18,916 bases of DNA from Terrimonas_A sp040509495. Its GTDB lineage: Bacteria > Bacteroidota > Bacteroidia > Chitinophagales > Chitinophagaceae. The notes beneath the pieces were generated by a model. It did not search any database. It was given only the letters and a program-made list of their open reading frames with translations, and had not been told where the DNA came from. The stretch lies in assembly GCA_040509495.1 (NCBI GenBank), contig JBEVKW010000093.1:1-18916 (forward strand), written 5' to 3'. Shown here in pieces: positions 1-7,359 of the stretch. The position numbers and the translations under genes are program-made. Position 1 is the first letter of the stretch, and the number at the start of each line of letters is the position of its first letter.

Positions 1-588
1 CATGGTAAATACTTTCTCATTATCATTCAGATACTCGTTCTCCGCTGCATCTTCACCGGGTTCCCTGTATTCGAACTCTTTGAGTTTTTCGTGGAAGCCG
101 TCGCTCGCCTTGATGATGGCAACGCGCGCGCTTCTGACGAACTCGATCAGTCCAAATGGCTCGAGAACTTTGATGAGGTTATCAGTTTCTTCACGGTGTC
201 CTGCCACTTCAAAAACCGTATAGTCTTTACGGATCACAACAGCGTTGGCACCATGTTCACGCAATAAGCGCTCAACCTGTACATGTTCAGCAATAATATC
301 GGTAGGTACTTTATACAGTGCCAGTTCCTGCCAGATGATCTCATCATTGGTGTTGTAATATGCCTTCAGCACTTCCACCTGTTTTTCGATCTGGCGGCAA
401 AGCTTTCTTACAACATCCTCTGTTTCGTTGATCACGATAGTAAAGCGATGAACGCTGTCCACCTCTGAAGGAGACGTATTCAAACTTTCCACATTGATCT
501 TTCTTCTCGAAAAGATAATCGCGATCCTGTTCAGCAAACCGATCTGGTTTTCTGTATAAACTGTTATGGTGTATTCCTGCTTCAACAT
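1..588 (-). CDS. ilvN: Acetolactate synthase small (regulatory) subunit, 3' end cut by the window edge
   Basis: I read 196 codons without a stop from the ATG at 588 down to position 1, so the C-terminus lies outside the window. The product is the regulatory subunit of acetohydroxyacid synthase, which binds IlvB and carries valine feedback. Residues 1 to about 75 form an ACT domain beginning MLKQEYTITVYTENQIGLLNR. N14, G17 and N32 line up with the valine-site residues N11, G14 and N29 of E. coli IlvH (alignment by eye), so valine inhibition is probably kept. A second domain follows (about residues 85-165, with VFEVAGHREE and ARVAIIKASDG). At more than 196 residues it is longer than the 163-residue E. 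coli IlvH; the extra length is an acidic tail. It is the last gene of the ilv block in this window, 111 bp after ilvB, with an AT-rich repeat in the gap ending 8 bp before the start codon. Confidence 0.95.
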   Translation of the reverse strand, partial: MLKQEYTITVYTENQIGLLNRIAIIFSRRKINVESLNTSPSEVDSVHRFTIVINETEDVVRKLCRQIEKQVEVLKAYYNTNDEIIWQELALYKVPTDIIAEHVQVERLLREHGANAVVIRKDYTVFEVAGHREETDNLIKVLEPFGLIEFVRSARVAIIKASDGFHEKLKEFEYREPGEDAAENEYLNDNEKVFTM

Positions 589-596
589 AAGTTTCA

Positions 597-696
597 AAGT
601 AAAAAGTCAAAATTAAAAAGTAAAAATTTCAGTCTTCAAGTCAAAAAGTAAGTCGCCGCCTGGCTTTTTAAATTTTTACTTTTGACTTTTGAATTT
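597..696. repeat. AT-rich inverted repeat in the ilvB-ilvN gap
   Basis: Two AT-rich arms (597-629 and 670-696) flank a loop of about 40 bp. They share the words AAAAGTAAAAATTT and AAAAGTCAAAA in opposite orientation; the match is good but not perfect. The element starts directly after the ilvB stop codon and ends 8 bp before the ilvN start, so it fills the gap. It is one member of a family found in several gaps of this cluster. Confidence 0.8.
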
Positions 697-699
697 ACA

Positions 700-2454
700 T
701 CAGATCTCTTCCCGGGATAAGACAATCTCCGCAACACCGCGGCCTTGTGGTACCATTGGGAATACGTTATTTTCCTTTCCGACCATGATCTCCAACAGGA
801 AGCTGCCTTTGTTATCCAGCATTTCTTTCAGCGAGCTTTGAAGGTCTTCGCGTTTGGAGATGCTTTTGCCAGGGATACCAAACCCTTTTGCTACCTGAAC
901 AAAATCAGGGCTGGTGATATCTACAAATGAATATCTCTTTTCATGGAAGAGCTGTTGCCATTGTCTAACCATTCCGAGAAACTGGTTATTCAGGATCAGG
1001 ATCTTCACATCAGGTTTGAATTGCATGATGGTTCCGAGTTCCTGTAGTGTCATCTGAAAGCCGCCGTCACCGATGATCGCCACTGTTTTGCGTGAAGGAT
1101 CGCCATAGGCAGCACCGATCGCTGCAGGCAGTGCAAATCCCATGGTGCCGAGACCGCCACTGGTTACATTGCTGCGTGTTTTGTTGAACTTTGCATAACG
1201 GCAGGCTACCATCTGGTGCTGGCCTACATCGGTAACGATGATCGCATCACCATTGGTTAATGCATTCAGCTCTTTCAATACTTCACCCATGGTCAGGATA
1301 TCGCCGGTTGGGTTTAATTCTTCTTTGATGACTTTATCGTCTTCCTGCTGTTGAAAATCTTTGAAGCGTTGCAGCCAGGTTGGATATACTTTTGGTTCTA
1401 TGAGTTCTGTGAGCAGCGGCAGTGTTTCTTTGCAATCGCCCCAAACAGGTACTTCTGCTTTCACGTTCTTGTCTATCTCGGCAGGATCGATATCCAGATG
1501 AACGATCTTCGCCTGTTTCGCATATTTATCCAGGCGACCAGTAACGCGATCGTCGAAGCGCATGCCAATAGCGATCAAAACGTCGCATTCGTTGGTCAAT
1601 ACGTTTGGACCGTAATTGCCATGCATGCCCAGCATACCAACACTAAGCGGGTGATCAGTAGGAAGGGCGCTCATACCCATGATCGTCCATGCTGCCGGGA
1701 TACCCGATTTCTCGATGAACTTTTTAAACTCTTTTTCTGCTTTACCAAGAATTACACCCTGACCGAAGATCACGAATGGCTTTTCTGCTGCGTTGATCAG
1801 TTTTGCCGCTTCTTCCACATAACTTTTACGCACGATCGGTTTCGGGCGATAGCTGCGGATATGATTGCATTTTTCATATCCTGCATAATCGAACTTCTGC
1901 ATCTGTGCATTCTTGGTGATATCGATCAGTACTGGTCCGGGGCGGCCACTCTTTGCGATATAAAATGCTTTTGCCAGTACAGCCGGGATTTCAGTAGCAT
2001 CTGTTACCTGGTAATTCCATTTGGTAATGGGTGTGGTGATATTGATCACGTCGGTCTCCTGGAATGCATCGGTGCCAAGCAGGTGTGCAAACACCTGACC
2101 GGTGATACATACCACAGGAGTGGAGTCGATCATCGCATCTGCCAGGCCAGTCACGAGGTTTGTTGCACCAGGGCCGCTTGTAGCAAATACAACGCCTACT
2201 TCTCCCGAGGCTCGTGCAAATCCCTGCGCAGCATGGATCGCTCCCTGCTCATGACGGACCAGTATATGCTTGAGGCGATCATTGTAATCATACAAAGCAT
2301 CATAGATCGGCATGATCGCACCGCCGGGATAACCGAATATAGTTTCCACGCCTTCCGCTAAAAAAGCTTCCAGCACAGCTTCACTTCCTGAAATAGAAGT
2401 AATTGTTTTTGTTGTTGGCTTTACCAGGTCGTTATTTATTTGGAGCGTATCCAT
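700..2454 (-). CDS. ilvB: Acetolactate synthase large (catalytic) subunit, anabolic type
   Basis: This is the ThDP- and FAD-dependent catalytic subunit of acetohydroxyacid synthase. It condenses pyruvate with pyruvate or 2-oxobutyrate, the first common step to valine, leucine and isoleucine. The 584 residues show the N-terminal ThDP PYR domain with the catalytic glutamate E69 in VRHEQGAIHAAQGFA, the central FAD domain with RFDDRVTGR (299-307), and the C-terminal ThDP-binding GDGG (462-465) followed about 25 residues later by NN (489-490). W499 in MVRQWQQLF is typical of anabolic enzymes rather than catabolic AlsS. The length is standard, and the start agrees with the conserved SGSEAVLEAFLAEGV beginning. 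It sits between ilvD and ilvN and is presumably co-transcribed with both. Confidence 0.97.
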   Translation of the reverse strand: MDTLQINNDLVKPTTKTITSISGSEAVLEAFLAEGVETIFGYPGGAIMPIYDALYDYNDRLKHILVRHEQGAIHAAQGFARASGEVGVVFATSGPGATNLVTGLADAMIDSTPVVCITGQVFAHLLGTDAFQETDVINITTPITKWNYQVTDATEIPAVLAKAFYIAKSGRPGPVLIDITKNAQMQKFDYAGYEKCNHIRSYRPKPIVRKSYVEEAAKLINAAEKPFVIFGQGVILGKAEKEFKKFIEKSGIPAAWTIMGMSALPTDHPLSVGMLGMHGNYGPNVLTNECDVLIAIGMRFDDRVTGRLDKYAKQAKIVHLDIDPAEIDKNVKAEVPVWGDCKETLPLLTELIEPKVYPTWLQRFKDFQQQEDDKVIKEELNPTGDILTMGEVLKELNALTNGDAIIVTDVGQHQMVACRYAKFNKTRSNVTSGGLGTMGFALPAAIGAAYGDPSRKTVAIIGDGGFQMTLQELGTIMQFKPDVKILILNNQFLGMVRQWQQLFHEKRYSFVDITSPDFVQVAKGFGIPGKSISKREDLQSSLKEMLDNKGSFLLEIMVGKENNVFPMVPQGRGVAEIVLSREEI

Positions 2455-2467
2455 AAGCTCGTTTTTT

Positions 2468-2500
2468 TAAGTAAAAATTCAAAATTAAAAAGTAAAAAAG
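2468..2500. repeat. Single arm of the AT-rich repeat, ilvD-ilvB gap
   Basis: The 50-bp gap between ilvD and ilvB carries one copy of the AT-rich word series (AAGTAAAAATTC, then AAAATTAAAAAGTAAAAAAG). No opposing arm is present, so this copy cannot fold on itself. It may be a reduced or deleted version of the paired elements in the neighbouring gaps. Confidence 0.7.
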
Positions 2501-2504
2501 TGTC

Positions 2505-4190
2505 TTAATCTTCATCAGTTACACAGCCTTCGCTTGCGTTCTTTACACTTTTTGCGTATTTATATAAAACACCTTTGGTGACTTTCAGCGCTGGTTGTTT
2601 CCATGCAGCTTTTCTCTTTGCGATCTCTTCTGCGCTTACCTTCAGGTTGAGCGTGTTCTTTACCGCGTCGATCTCGATGATATCATCATCTTGTACAAGA
2701 CCGATCAGGCCACCTTCAAAAGCTTCCGGTGTGATATGTCCTACCACGAATCCGTGTGTACCACCGCTGAAACGGCCATCTGTGATGAGTGCAACTGATT
2801 TACCTAAGCCAGCGCCGATGATCGCGCCGGTTGGTTTCAGCATTTCCGGCATACCTGGTGCGCCTTTCGGCCCGATATTGCGGATCACGATCACGTCACC
2901 AGCATGTACTTTTTTTGAAGCAAGACCTGCAAGCAGATCTTTTTCTCCATCAAATACGCGGGCGGTTCCTTCAAAACGTTCTCCCTCTTTACCGCTGATC
3001 TTTGCCACGCTTCCTTTTTCTGCAAGGTTGCCATAAAGGATCTGCAGGTGACCTGTTGCTTTCAATGGTCTTTCGAGTGGATAGATGATATCCTGTTTCT
3101 CGAAGTCGAGATCGGGCGCTTCTGCAAGATTTTCTGCAACGGTTTTACCTGTTACAGTCAGGCAATTACCATGAAGCAGGCCTTTCCCTAATAAGTATTT
3201 CATAACAGCCGGAACGCCGCCGTGTTTGTGCAGATCTTCCATCATGTATTTGCCGCTTGGTTTAAAGTCGGCCAGTACAGGAATACGATCGCTGATCGCC
3301 TGGAAATCATCGGGCGTTAGTGGCACATCCACGCTTTTCGCGATTGCGATCAGGTGAAGTACAGCGTTGGTGCTTCCTCCAAGGACCATGATCACGGTGA
3401 TGGCATTTTCAAATGCTTCACGCGTCATGATATCGCGTGGTTTGATATCTTTTTCGAGTAATAATTTGATAGCGGCTCCGGCAGCGGCGCATTCTTTCTG
3501 TTTGTCTTCGCTAAGCGCAGGGTTCGAAGATGAATTTGGTAAGCTCATGCCCAATGCCTCGATCGCGCTCGCCATTGTATTCGCTGTATACATACCACCG
3601 CAGGCGCCGGCGCCCGGGCAGGAGTTCTTGATGATTCCTTTGAAGTCGCCTTCTTCCAGTGTACCGGCGATCTTTCTTCCTACTGCTTCGAATGCACTTA
3701 CAATGTTCAGGTGATGTTCGTCTTTATAATGACCGGGAGCGATCGTACCGCCATACAGCATGATGGAAGGGCGGTTCAAACGGCCCATTGCCATGACGGA
3801 GCCCGGCATGTTTTTATCACAGCCCGGAACGGTGATCAATGCATCGTAATACTGCGCGCCTGCATTGGTTTCAATACTATCCGCGATCACGTCACGGCTT
3901 ACCAGGCTGTAACGCATACCATCTGTTCCCATGCTGATCCCATCACTTACACCAATGGTATAGAATTTCAATCCAAGAAGACCATCAACGGCATCAACGC
4001 TTTTTTTAATGCTGACAGAAAGATCATTCAGGTGCATATTGCACGGGTTTCCGTCCCATCCCATACTCACAATTCCCACCTGTGCTTTATGGAAATCTTC
4101 TTCCTTAAAGCCAATACCATAATACATGGCTTGTGCACCTGCCTGGGTTTCGTCCTGCGTTAATGTCTTCGAGTATTTATTCAACTCCAT
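2505..4190 (-). CDS. ilvD: Dihydroxy-acid dehydratase
   Basis: IlvD dehydrates 2,3-dihydroxy-isovalerate and 2,3-dihydroxy-3-methylvalerate to the 2-oxoacids, the third step of the valine and isoleucine pathways. The 561 residues match the usual family length. The iron-sulfur ligand cysteines of the family are visible at C50 (GWDGNPCNMHL), C124 (TVPGCDKNMPG) and C197 (GAGACGGMYTANTMA). GVSDGISMGTDGMRYSL (80-96) and the C-terminal ITDGRFSGGTHGFVVGHITPEA region are signature stretches. It lies downstream of ilvE with a gap of 58 bp filled by an AT-rich repeat. No odd or missing residue was noticed. Confidence 0.97.
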   Translation of the reverse strand: MELNKYSKTLTQDETQAGAQAMYYGIGFKEEDFHKAQVGIVSMGWDGNPCNMHLNDLSVSIKKSVDAVDGLLGLKFYTIGVSDGISMGTDGMRYSLVSRDVIADSIETNAGAQYYDALITVPGCDKNMPGSVMAMGRLNRPSIMLYGGTIAPGHYKDEHHLNIVSAFEAVGRKIAGTLEEGDFKGIIKNSCPGAGACGGMYTANTMASAIEALGMSLPNSSSNPALSEDKQKECAAAGAAIKLLLEKDIKPRDIMTREAFENAITVIMVLGGSTNAVLHLIAIAKSVDVPLTPDDFQAISDRIPVLADFKPSGKYMMEDLHKHGGVPAVMKYLLGKGLLHGNCLTVTGKTVAENLAEAPDLDFEKQDIIYPLERPLKATGHLQILYGNLAEKGSVAKISGKEGERFEGTARVFDGEKDLLAGLASKKVHAGDVIVIRNIGPKGAPGMPEMLKPTGAIIGAGLGKSVALITDGRFSGGTHGFVVGHITPEAFEGGLIGLVQDDDIIEIDAVKNTLNLKVSAEEIAKRKAAWKQPALKVTKGVLYKYAKSVKNASEGCVTDED

Positions 4191-4193
4191 GAT

Positions 4194-4297
4194 TAAGTAA
4201 AAATTAAAAATTAAAAAGTCAAAATATGTTCAAAAGTTAAGTGATGGCTCAAGCTGAGGCGAGGCTATTTTTACTTTTTACTTTTGATTTTTGACTT
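4194..4297. repeat. AT-rich inverted repeat across the ilvE stop and the ilvE-ilvD gap
   Basis: Arm one is at 4194-4225 and arm two at 4267-4297, built from the words AAAAGTCAAAA, AAGTAAAAA and ATTAAAAA in opposite orientation, with imperfect pairing. Arm two lies wholly inside the ilvE reading frame and encodes residues 291-301. Arm one ends 3 bp before the ilvD start codon. Confidence 0.75.
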
Positions 4298-5169
4298 GAT
4301 TCGGTTACGCGATCTTTATATGCGGTTTGAATTTTTTTGCTGATCGAGTCATTCCAGTTTCCTGAAAATTTTGTTTCATCTATGCTTTCCCAGCCGATCA
4401 CTTCAGCGGCGGTGCCGCAGAAGAAAGCGGTGTCTGCTTCTTTAAGTTGTTCAAGCGAATACTGACCTTCTTCAACATCGATGTTCAATTCATTGCACAA
4501 TTCAAGCACTGTAGCTCTTGTGATGCCTGGTAAGATATTGCCGAGAGCGGGAGTGAACAGTTTTCCCTCTTTTTCAAAGAAGATGTTTGCGCCGGGCCCT
4601 TCTGCAATGAAGCCATTCATATCAGTAAGTAAAGCTTCATCATATCCTGCAGCTTTTGCTTCCTGGCTGGCAAGGATGGAGTTTACATAATGACCGCCGG
4701 CTTTTGCCTGGATATTAAATCCTTTCGGATTCGGGCGCTGATATGAAGAGGTTTTTATTCTCAGCAGCTTTTCCCCAAGGAATGGCTGCATTTCCCATGC
4801 TTGTATGGCGATGAAAGATTCTGTATTCTTTGCAAAGCTCATATTCGCCGGCGCAAATACGATCGGACGGATATAAGCATCCTGCATATTGTTTCTTTTC
4901 AGCACTTCATAGTTAGCGGCGATCAACTCATCTACTGTCCAGGTATAAGGCATGTTCATCAGGCGGGCTGACTCTGCGAGGCGCTCATAATGTTCTTTTG
5001 CCTTGAAGATCTTCGTTTCCCCATGGATATTCTTATACGAACGGATGCCTTCGAATACGGAATAGCCATAGTGAAGCGACTGACTGTATAAGTCGATCTT
5101 TGCTTCACTGGCTTTCACGAATTCGCCATTCAGCCACAGTACCGTATGTTCATTATAATAAGAAGCCAT
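4249..5169 (-). CDS. ilvE: Branched-chain amino acid aminotransferase
   Basis: This fold-type IV PLP aminotransferase converts the three branched-chain 2-oxoacids to valine, leucine and isoleucine with glutamate as donor. From the chosen start MASYYNEHTVLW it has 306 residues. The family regions are present: SLHYGYSVFEGIR (31-43), the PLP lysine K156 in NIQAKAGGHYVNSILASQEA, E190 in GFIAEGPGANIFF, and FFCGTAAEVIGW near the C-terminus. The open frame extends 28 codons further upstream to 5253, but that stretch runs through the attenuator terminator and is not family-like, so I start at 5169. The last 16 residues (SSQKSKVKSKNSLASA) are unusually basic and polar because an intergenic repeat forms the 3' end of the gene. 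It is the first structural gene behind the attenuator. Confidence 0.96.
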   Translation of the reverse strand: MASYYNEHTVLWLNGEFVKASEAKIDLYSQSLHYGYSVFEGIRSYKNIHGETKIFKAKEHYERLAESARLMNMPYTWTVDELIAANYEVLKRNNMQDAYIRPIVFAPANMSFAKNTESFIAIQAWEMQPFLGEKLLRIKTSSYQRPNPKGFNIQAKAGGHYVNSILASQEAKAAGYDEALLTDMNGFIAEGPGANIFFEKEGKLFTPALGNILPGITRATVLELCNELNIDVEEGQYSLEQLKEADTAFFCGTAAEVIGWESIDETKFSGNWNDSISKKIQTAYKDRVTESSQKSKVKSKNSLASA

Positions 5170-5194
5170 GGTTATATATTTAAGGAGTATGCAT

Positions 5195-5223
5195 AAAAAA
5201 ACCCGCCTTTTTGGAGGCGGGTT
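5195..5223 (-). terminator. Intrinsic terminator in the ilvE leader (attenuator)
   Basis: On the minus strand AACCCGCC (5223-5216) pairs perfectly with GGCGGGTT (5207-5200) across an 8-nt loop, followed by an uninterrupted U tract (5201-5195). It ends 25 nt before the ilvE ATG and lies after the leader peptide, upstream of the gene it would otherwise terminate, which is the position of an attenuator. Its 5' arm plus loop (CCGCCUCCA, 5220-5212) can instead pair with UGGAGGUGG (5265-5257) in the leader peptide gene. Confidence 0.9.
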
Positions 5224-5243
5224 CGTATTTCGTTTTTTGAATT

Positions 5244-5348
5244 CTATATACAATTTCCACCTCCAGACGTTGCAGGAATAATAATCACCACCACAATAAT
5301 GATTGCGGAAATCACGGAGATGATGTTATGTATTCTGCTGTTGTACAT
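5244..5348 (-). CDS. Ile/Val-rich leader peptide of the ilv attenuator
   Basis: A 34-codon frame begins ATG TAC AAC AGC at 5348 and ends TAG at 5246-5244. It encodes 11 Ile and 4 Val, with I16-I18, V19-V21, I22-I24 in one run and P25 after it. The tail SGGGNCI encodes the antiterminator strand in its Gly codons (29-31). This is the standard design of an ilv operon leader peptide: a ribosome starved of charged Ile or Val tRNA stalls in the run and lets the antiterminator form. The promoter lies just upstream, so the mRNA 5' end is only about 10 nt before the ATG. The stop codon is 21 nt before the terminator stem. The function is inferred from architecture only. Confidence 0.88.
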   Translation of the reverse strand: MYNSRIHNIISVISAIIIVVVIIIPATSGGGNCI

Positions 5349-5383
5349 GAAGGATGTTATACTCCAAATATAAGACATCCTTC
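5349..5383. promoter_or_regulatory. 9-bp dyad flanking the ilv promoter -7 box (candidate operator)
   Basis: GAAGGATGT (5349-5357) and ACATCCTTC (5375-5383) are perfect inverted repeats with a 17-bp spacer. The spacer contains the -7 element. As transcription would begin inside the spacer, the mRNA would carry only one arm, so this is more likely a DNA-level protein site than an RNA hairpin. No regulator gene is seen in the window for it. Confidence 0.45.
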
Positions 5384-5394
5384 AATATGACAAA
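5365..5394 (-). promoter_or_regulatory. Promoter of the leader-ilvEDBN block
   Basis: On the minus strand TTTG (5394-5391) is followed after 18 bp by TATATTTG (5372-5365), an exact match to the Bacteroidota pattern TTTG / TAnnTTTG. Transcription should start around 5361-5357, about 10 nt before the leader peptide ATG. The -7 box lies between the arms of a 9-bp inverted repeat (5349-5357 and 5375-5383). Confidence 0.75.
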
Positions 5395-5403
5395 GAACTT
5401 TCT

Positions 5404-5500
5404 AAGTAAAAAGGAAAAAGTCAAAAGTAAAAAAGTAGCTATTGTGTAAGAACTGTTCGATTATCAGCGACTTATTTTTTATTTTTTACTTTTTAATTTA
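5404..5500. repeat. AT-rich inverted repeat behind leuB
   Basis: Arm one (5404-5437, with AAGTAAAAAGG, AAAAAGTCAAAAGTAAAAAAG) and arm two (5472-5500, with TTTTTTACTTTTTAATTTA) are in opposite orientation, imperfectly matched, around a loop of about 34 bp. Arm two directly abuts the leuB stop codon. The other side ends about 10 bp from the -33 box of the ilv promoter. Confidence 0.7.
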
Positions 5501-6616
5501 TCAAATAATGGTCGACTTACGAGCTTCAATATTCTCCTGCTTCACCGATCCCGGGATCTTTCCACTCACATAGTCACTGATCAGCTCTCCGAGTGTGGAA
5601 GTGAAGTAGAAGTTTACCGGATCGATATCTTTTGTTACAAATCCGTTTGTTAATGTCCAGTTCACGGCTTCTCTCACCAGGTTAGCTTCATCCGTTAATC
5701 CGAAGTGATCAAGCAGCATTGCTGCCGAAAGGATAGAACCAAGCGGGTTGGCAATATCTTTACCAGCTGCCTGCGGATAAGAACCATGGATCGGCTCGAA
5801 TAGTGCGGAGCCGCTTCCGATCGATGCTGAAGGCAGCAATCCGAGTGATCCGCTGATCACACTTGCCTCATCGCTGATGATATCACCAAACATGTTCTCC
5901 GTTAGCACCACATCGAATTGTTTTGGATTCAGGATGATCTGCATGGCAGCGTTGTCAACAAACAGGAAGTCAAGTTCCACATCACTATACTGGCTGGCGA
6001 TCTCTTTTACCACTTTGCGCCAGAGGCGTGAGGTTTCCAATACGTTCGCTTTGTCTACCAGGGTCAGTTTCTTTCTTCTTTTTTGTGCAGCCTGGAAGGC
6101 CAGGTGTGTAATCCGCTCGATCTCTTCAGCAGAGTATACGCAATCATCAGAGGCTGAGTTGCCATCAGCACTGATCTCTTTCTTACCGAAGTAGATACCG
6201 CCGGTAAGTTCACGGTAGATCACGAAATCTACGTCCTCGATATTCTTAGTCTTCAGTGGGGAAAGATGATGAAGAGCGGTGTATGTTGTTACAGGGCGGA
6301 TATTTGCAAACAGCTGTAATGACTTACGCAGTTTAAGCAAACCCTGCTCTGGTCTTACTTTAGCAGTAGGGTCGTTATCATATTTCGGATGACCGATCGC
6401 CCCGAAGAGGATCGCATCGCTGTTCAGGCAAACTTCAATCGTTTCGTCAGGAAGGGGACTGCCGGTCTTGTCGATGGCATCAGCGCCCATCAGGCAATAC
6501 GTGTATTTGAATTCATGGCCGAATGAATCAGCGATCGCGTTCAATACGCGGATAGACTGACGTGTTACTTCCGGGCCGATACCGTCACCTTCAATGACTG
6601 CAATGTTTTTATTCAT
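5501..6616 (-). CDS. leuB: 3-isopropylmalate dehydrogenase
   Basis: LeuB oxidises and decarboxylates 3-isopropylmalate to 2-oxoisocaproate with NAD+. The 371 residues fit the family. Visible signatures are EGDGIGPEV (9-17), YRELTGGIYFG, DKANVLETSRLWRKVV and the long substrate/metal and NAD motif from DNAAMQIILNPKQFDVVLTEN through FGDIISDEASVISGSLGLLPSASIG. The GGIYFG-type substrate loop supports LeuB over isocitrate dehydrogenase. It follows leuD by only 18 bp, the one gap in the cluster with no repeat, so the two are surely co-transcribed. It is the last leu gene before the ilv attenuator. Confidence 0.97.
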   Translation of the reverse strand: MNKNIAVIEGDGIGPEVTRQSIRVLNAIADSFGHEFKYTYCLMGADAIDKTGSPLPDETIEVCLNSDAILFGAIGHPKYDNDPTAKVRPEQGLLKLRKSLQLFANIRPVTTYTALHHLSPLKTKNIEDVDFVIYRELTGGIYFGKKEISADGNSASDDCVYSAEEIERITHLAFQAAQKRRKKLTLVDKANVLETSRLWRKVVKEIASQYSDVELDFLFVDNAAMQIILNPKQFDVVLTENMFGDIISDEASVISGSLGLLPSASIGSGSALFEPIHGSYPQAAGKDIANPLGSILSAAMLLDHFGLTDEANLVREAVNWTLTNGFVTKDIDPVNFYFTSTLGELISDYVSGKIPGSVKQENIEARKSTII

Positions 6617-6634
6617 GGTAGTAGTTTGGCTTTA

Positions 6635-7234
6635 TTAATGGACTGGATCTTTTTCGAATTGTTCTATTTCTGGTTTAATGCTCAATAGGAAATCAATATC
6701 GTCGTATCCATTCAGCAGGCATGTTTTTTTATAGCTGTTGATGTCAAAAGATTCTTGTTCACCTGTTGACGTGATACGGATGAATTGTTCAGAAAGGTTC
6801 ACCTCGATTTCCGTTGCGGGATCATTTTCCACAGCTGTAAATAATTTCTGCAGGAATTCTTCAGATGTTGTCACCGGCAGCAGGAAATTATTCAATGCAT
6901 TGTTCTTGAAGATGTCTGCAAAGAAGCTGCTCACCACTACATCATATCCCGCATCCTTGATCGCCCAGGCTGCATGCTCGCGGCTTGATCCGCAACCAAA
7001 GTTTTTTGCCGCCACGAGTATCTTTCCTTTATAAGTAGGATCATTCAGCACAAAGTCCTTCTTCGGCTTTGTTTCATCATCCTGCTCATATCGCCAATCG
7101 CGGAACAGGTTCTTGCCAAATCCATCTCTGCTTGTTGCTTTCAGAAAGCGTGCAGGAATGATTTGGTCCGTGTCCACGTTCTCAATGTTCAGCGGTACGG
7201 CGGTGGAGGTGACTATGTTGATTTGTTTGCTCAT
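6635..7234 (-). CDS. leuD: 3-isopropylmalate dehydratase small subunit
   Basis: LeuD is the swivelling small subunit that with LeuC isomerises 2- to 3-isopropylmalate. The 199 residues carry NVDTDQIIPARFLK near the N-terminus and the substrate-binding loop GCGSSREHAAWA, both diagnostic. The length equals the usual bacterial LeuD. It is separated from its partner leuC by a methyltransferase gene, although these two subunits are usually adjacent. Confidence 0.97.
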   Translation of the reverse strand: MSKQINIVTSTAVPLNIENVDTDQIIPARFLKATSRDGFGKNLFRDWRYEQDDETKPKKDFVLNDPTYKGKILVAAKNFGCGSSREHAAWAIKDAGYDVVVSSFFADIFKNNALNNFLLPVTTSEEFLQKLFTAVENDPATEIEVNLSEQFIRITSTGEQESFDINSYKKTCLLNGYDDIDFLLSIKPEIEQFEKDPVH

Positions 7235-7239
7235 GCATG

Positions 7240-7359
7240 AATTTGTTTAAAAGTTTTAAGGTTTAATAGTTTAAAAGTTTATCATGGTATTACCCGTGGT
7301 TTTAAAGTTCATTGGCCGTTAATAACTTTTAAACTTTAAAATAATTAAACTTTTAAACT
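7240..7359. repeat. AT-rich inverted repeat, TTTAAAAG variant, methyltransferase-leuD gap
   Basis: The gap holds repeats of the word TTTAAAAGTTT: TAGTTTAAAAGTTTA (7268-7281) is mirrored by TAAACTTTTAAACT (7346-7359), with further partial copies on both sides (7244-7262, 7325-7340). The base words differ from the AAAAGTCAAAATT family of the other gaps, but the layout is the same. The far arm overlaps the last codons of the methyltransferase gene and the near arm ends about 5 bp from the leuD start. Confidence 0.7.

Noticed and set aside
344..610. 88-codon open frame on the minus strand
   Set aside because: It is a shifted frame inside ilvN; the true ilvN frame starts at 588 and stays open to the window edge.
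1351..2361. 336-codon open frame on the plus strand
   Set aside because: It is antisense to ilvB, rich in Cys/His/Phe, without family features; ilvB is certain.
5170..5253. 28-codon N-terminal extension of ilvE up to the ATG at 5253
   Set aside because: It translates the attenuator terminator and spacer, is not family-like, and the start at 5169 gives the normal aminotransferase N-terminus.
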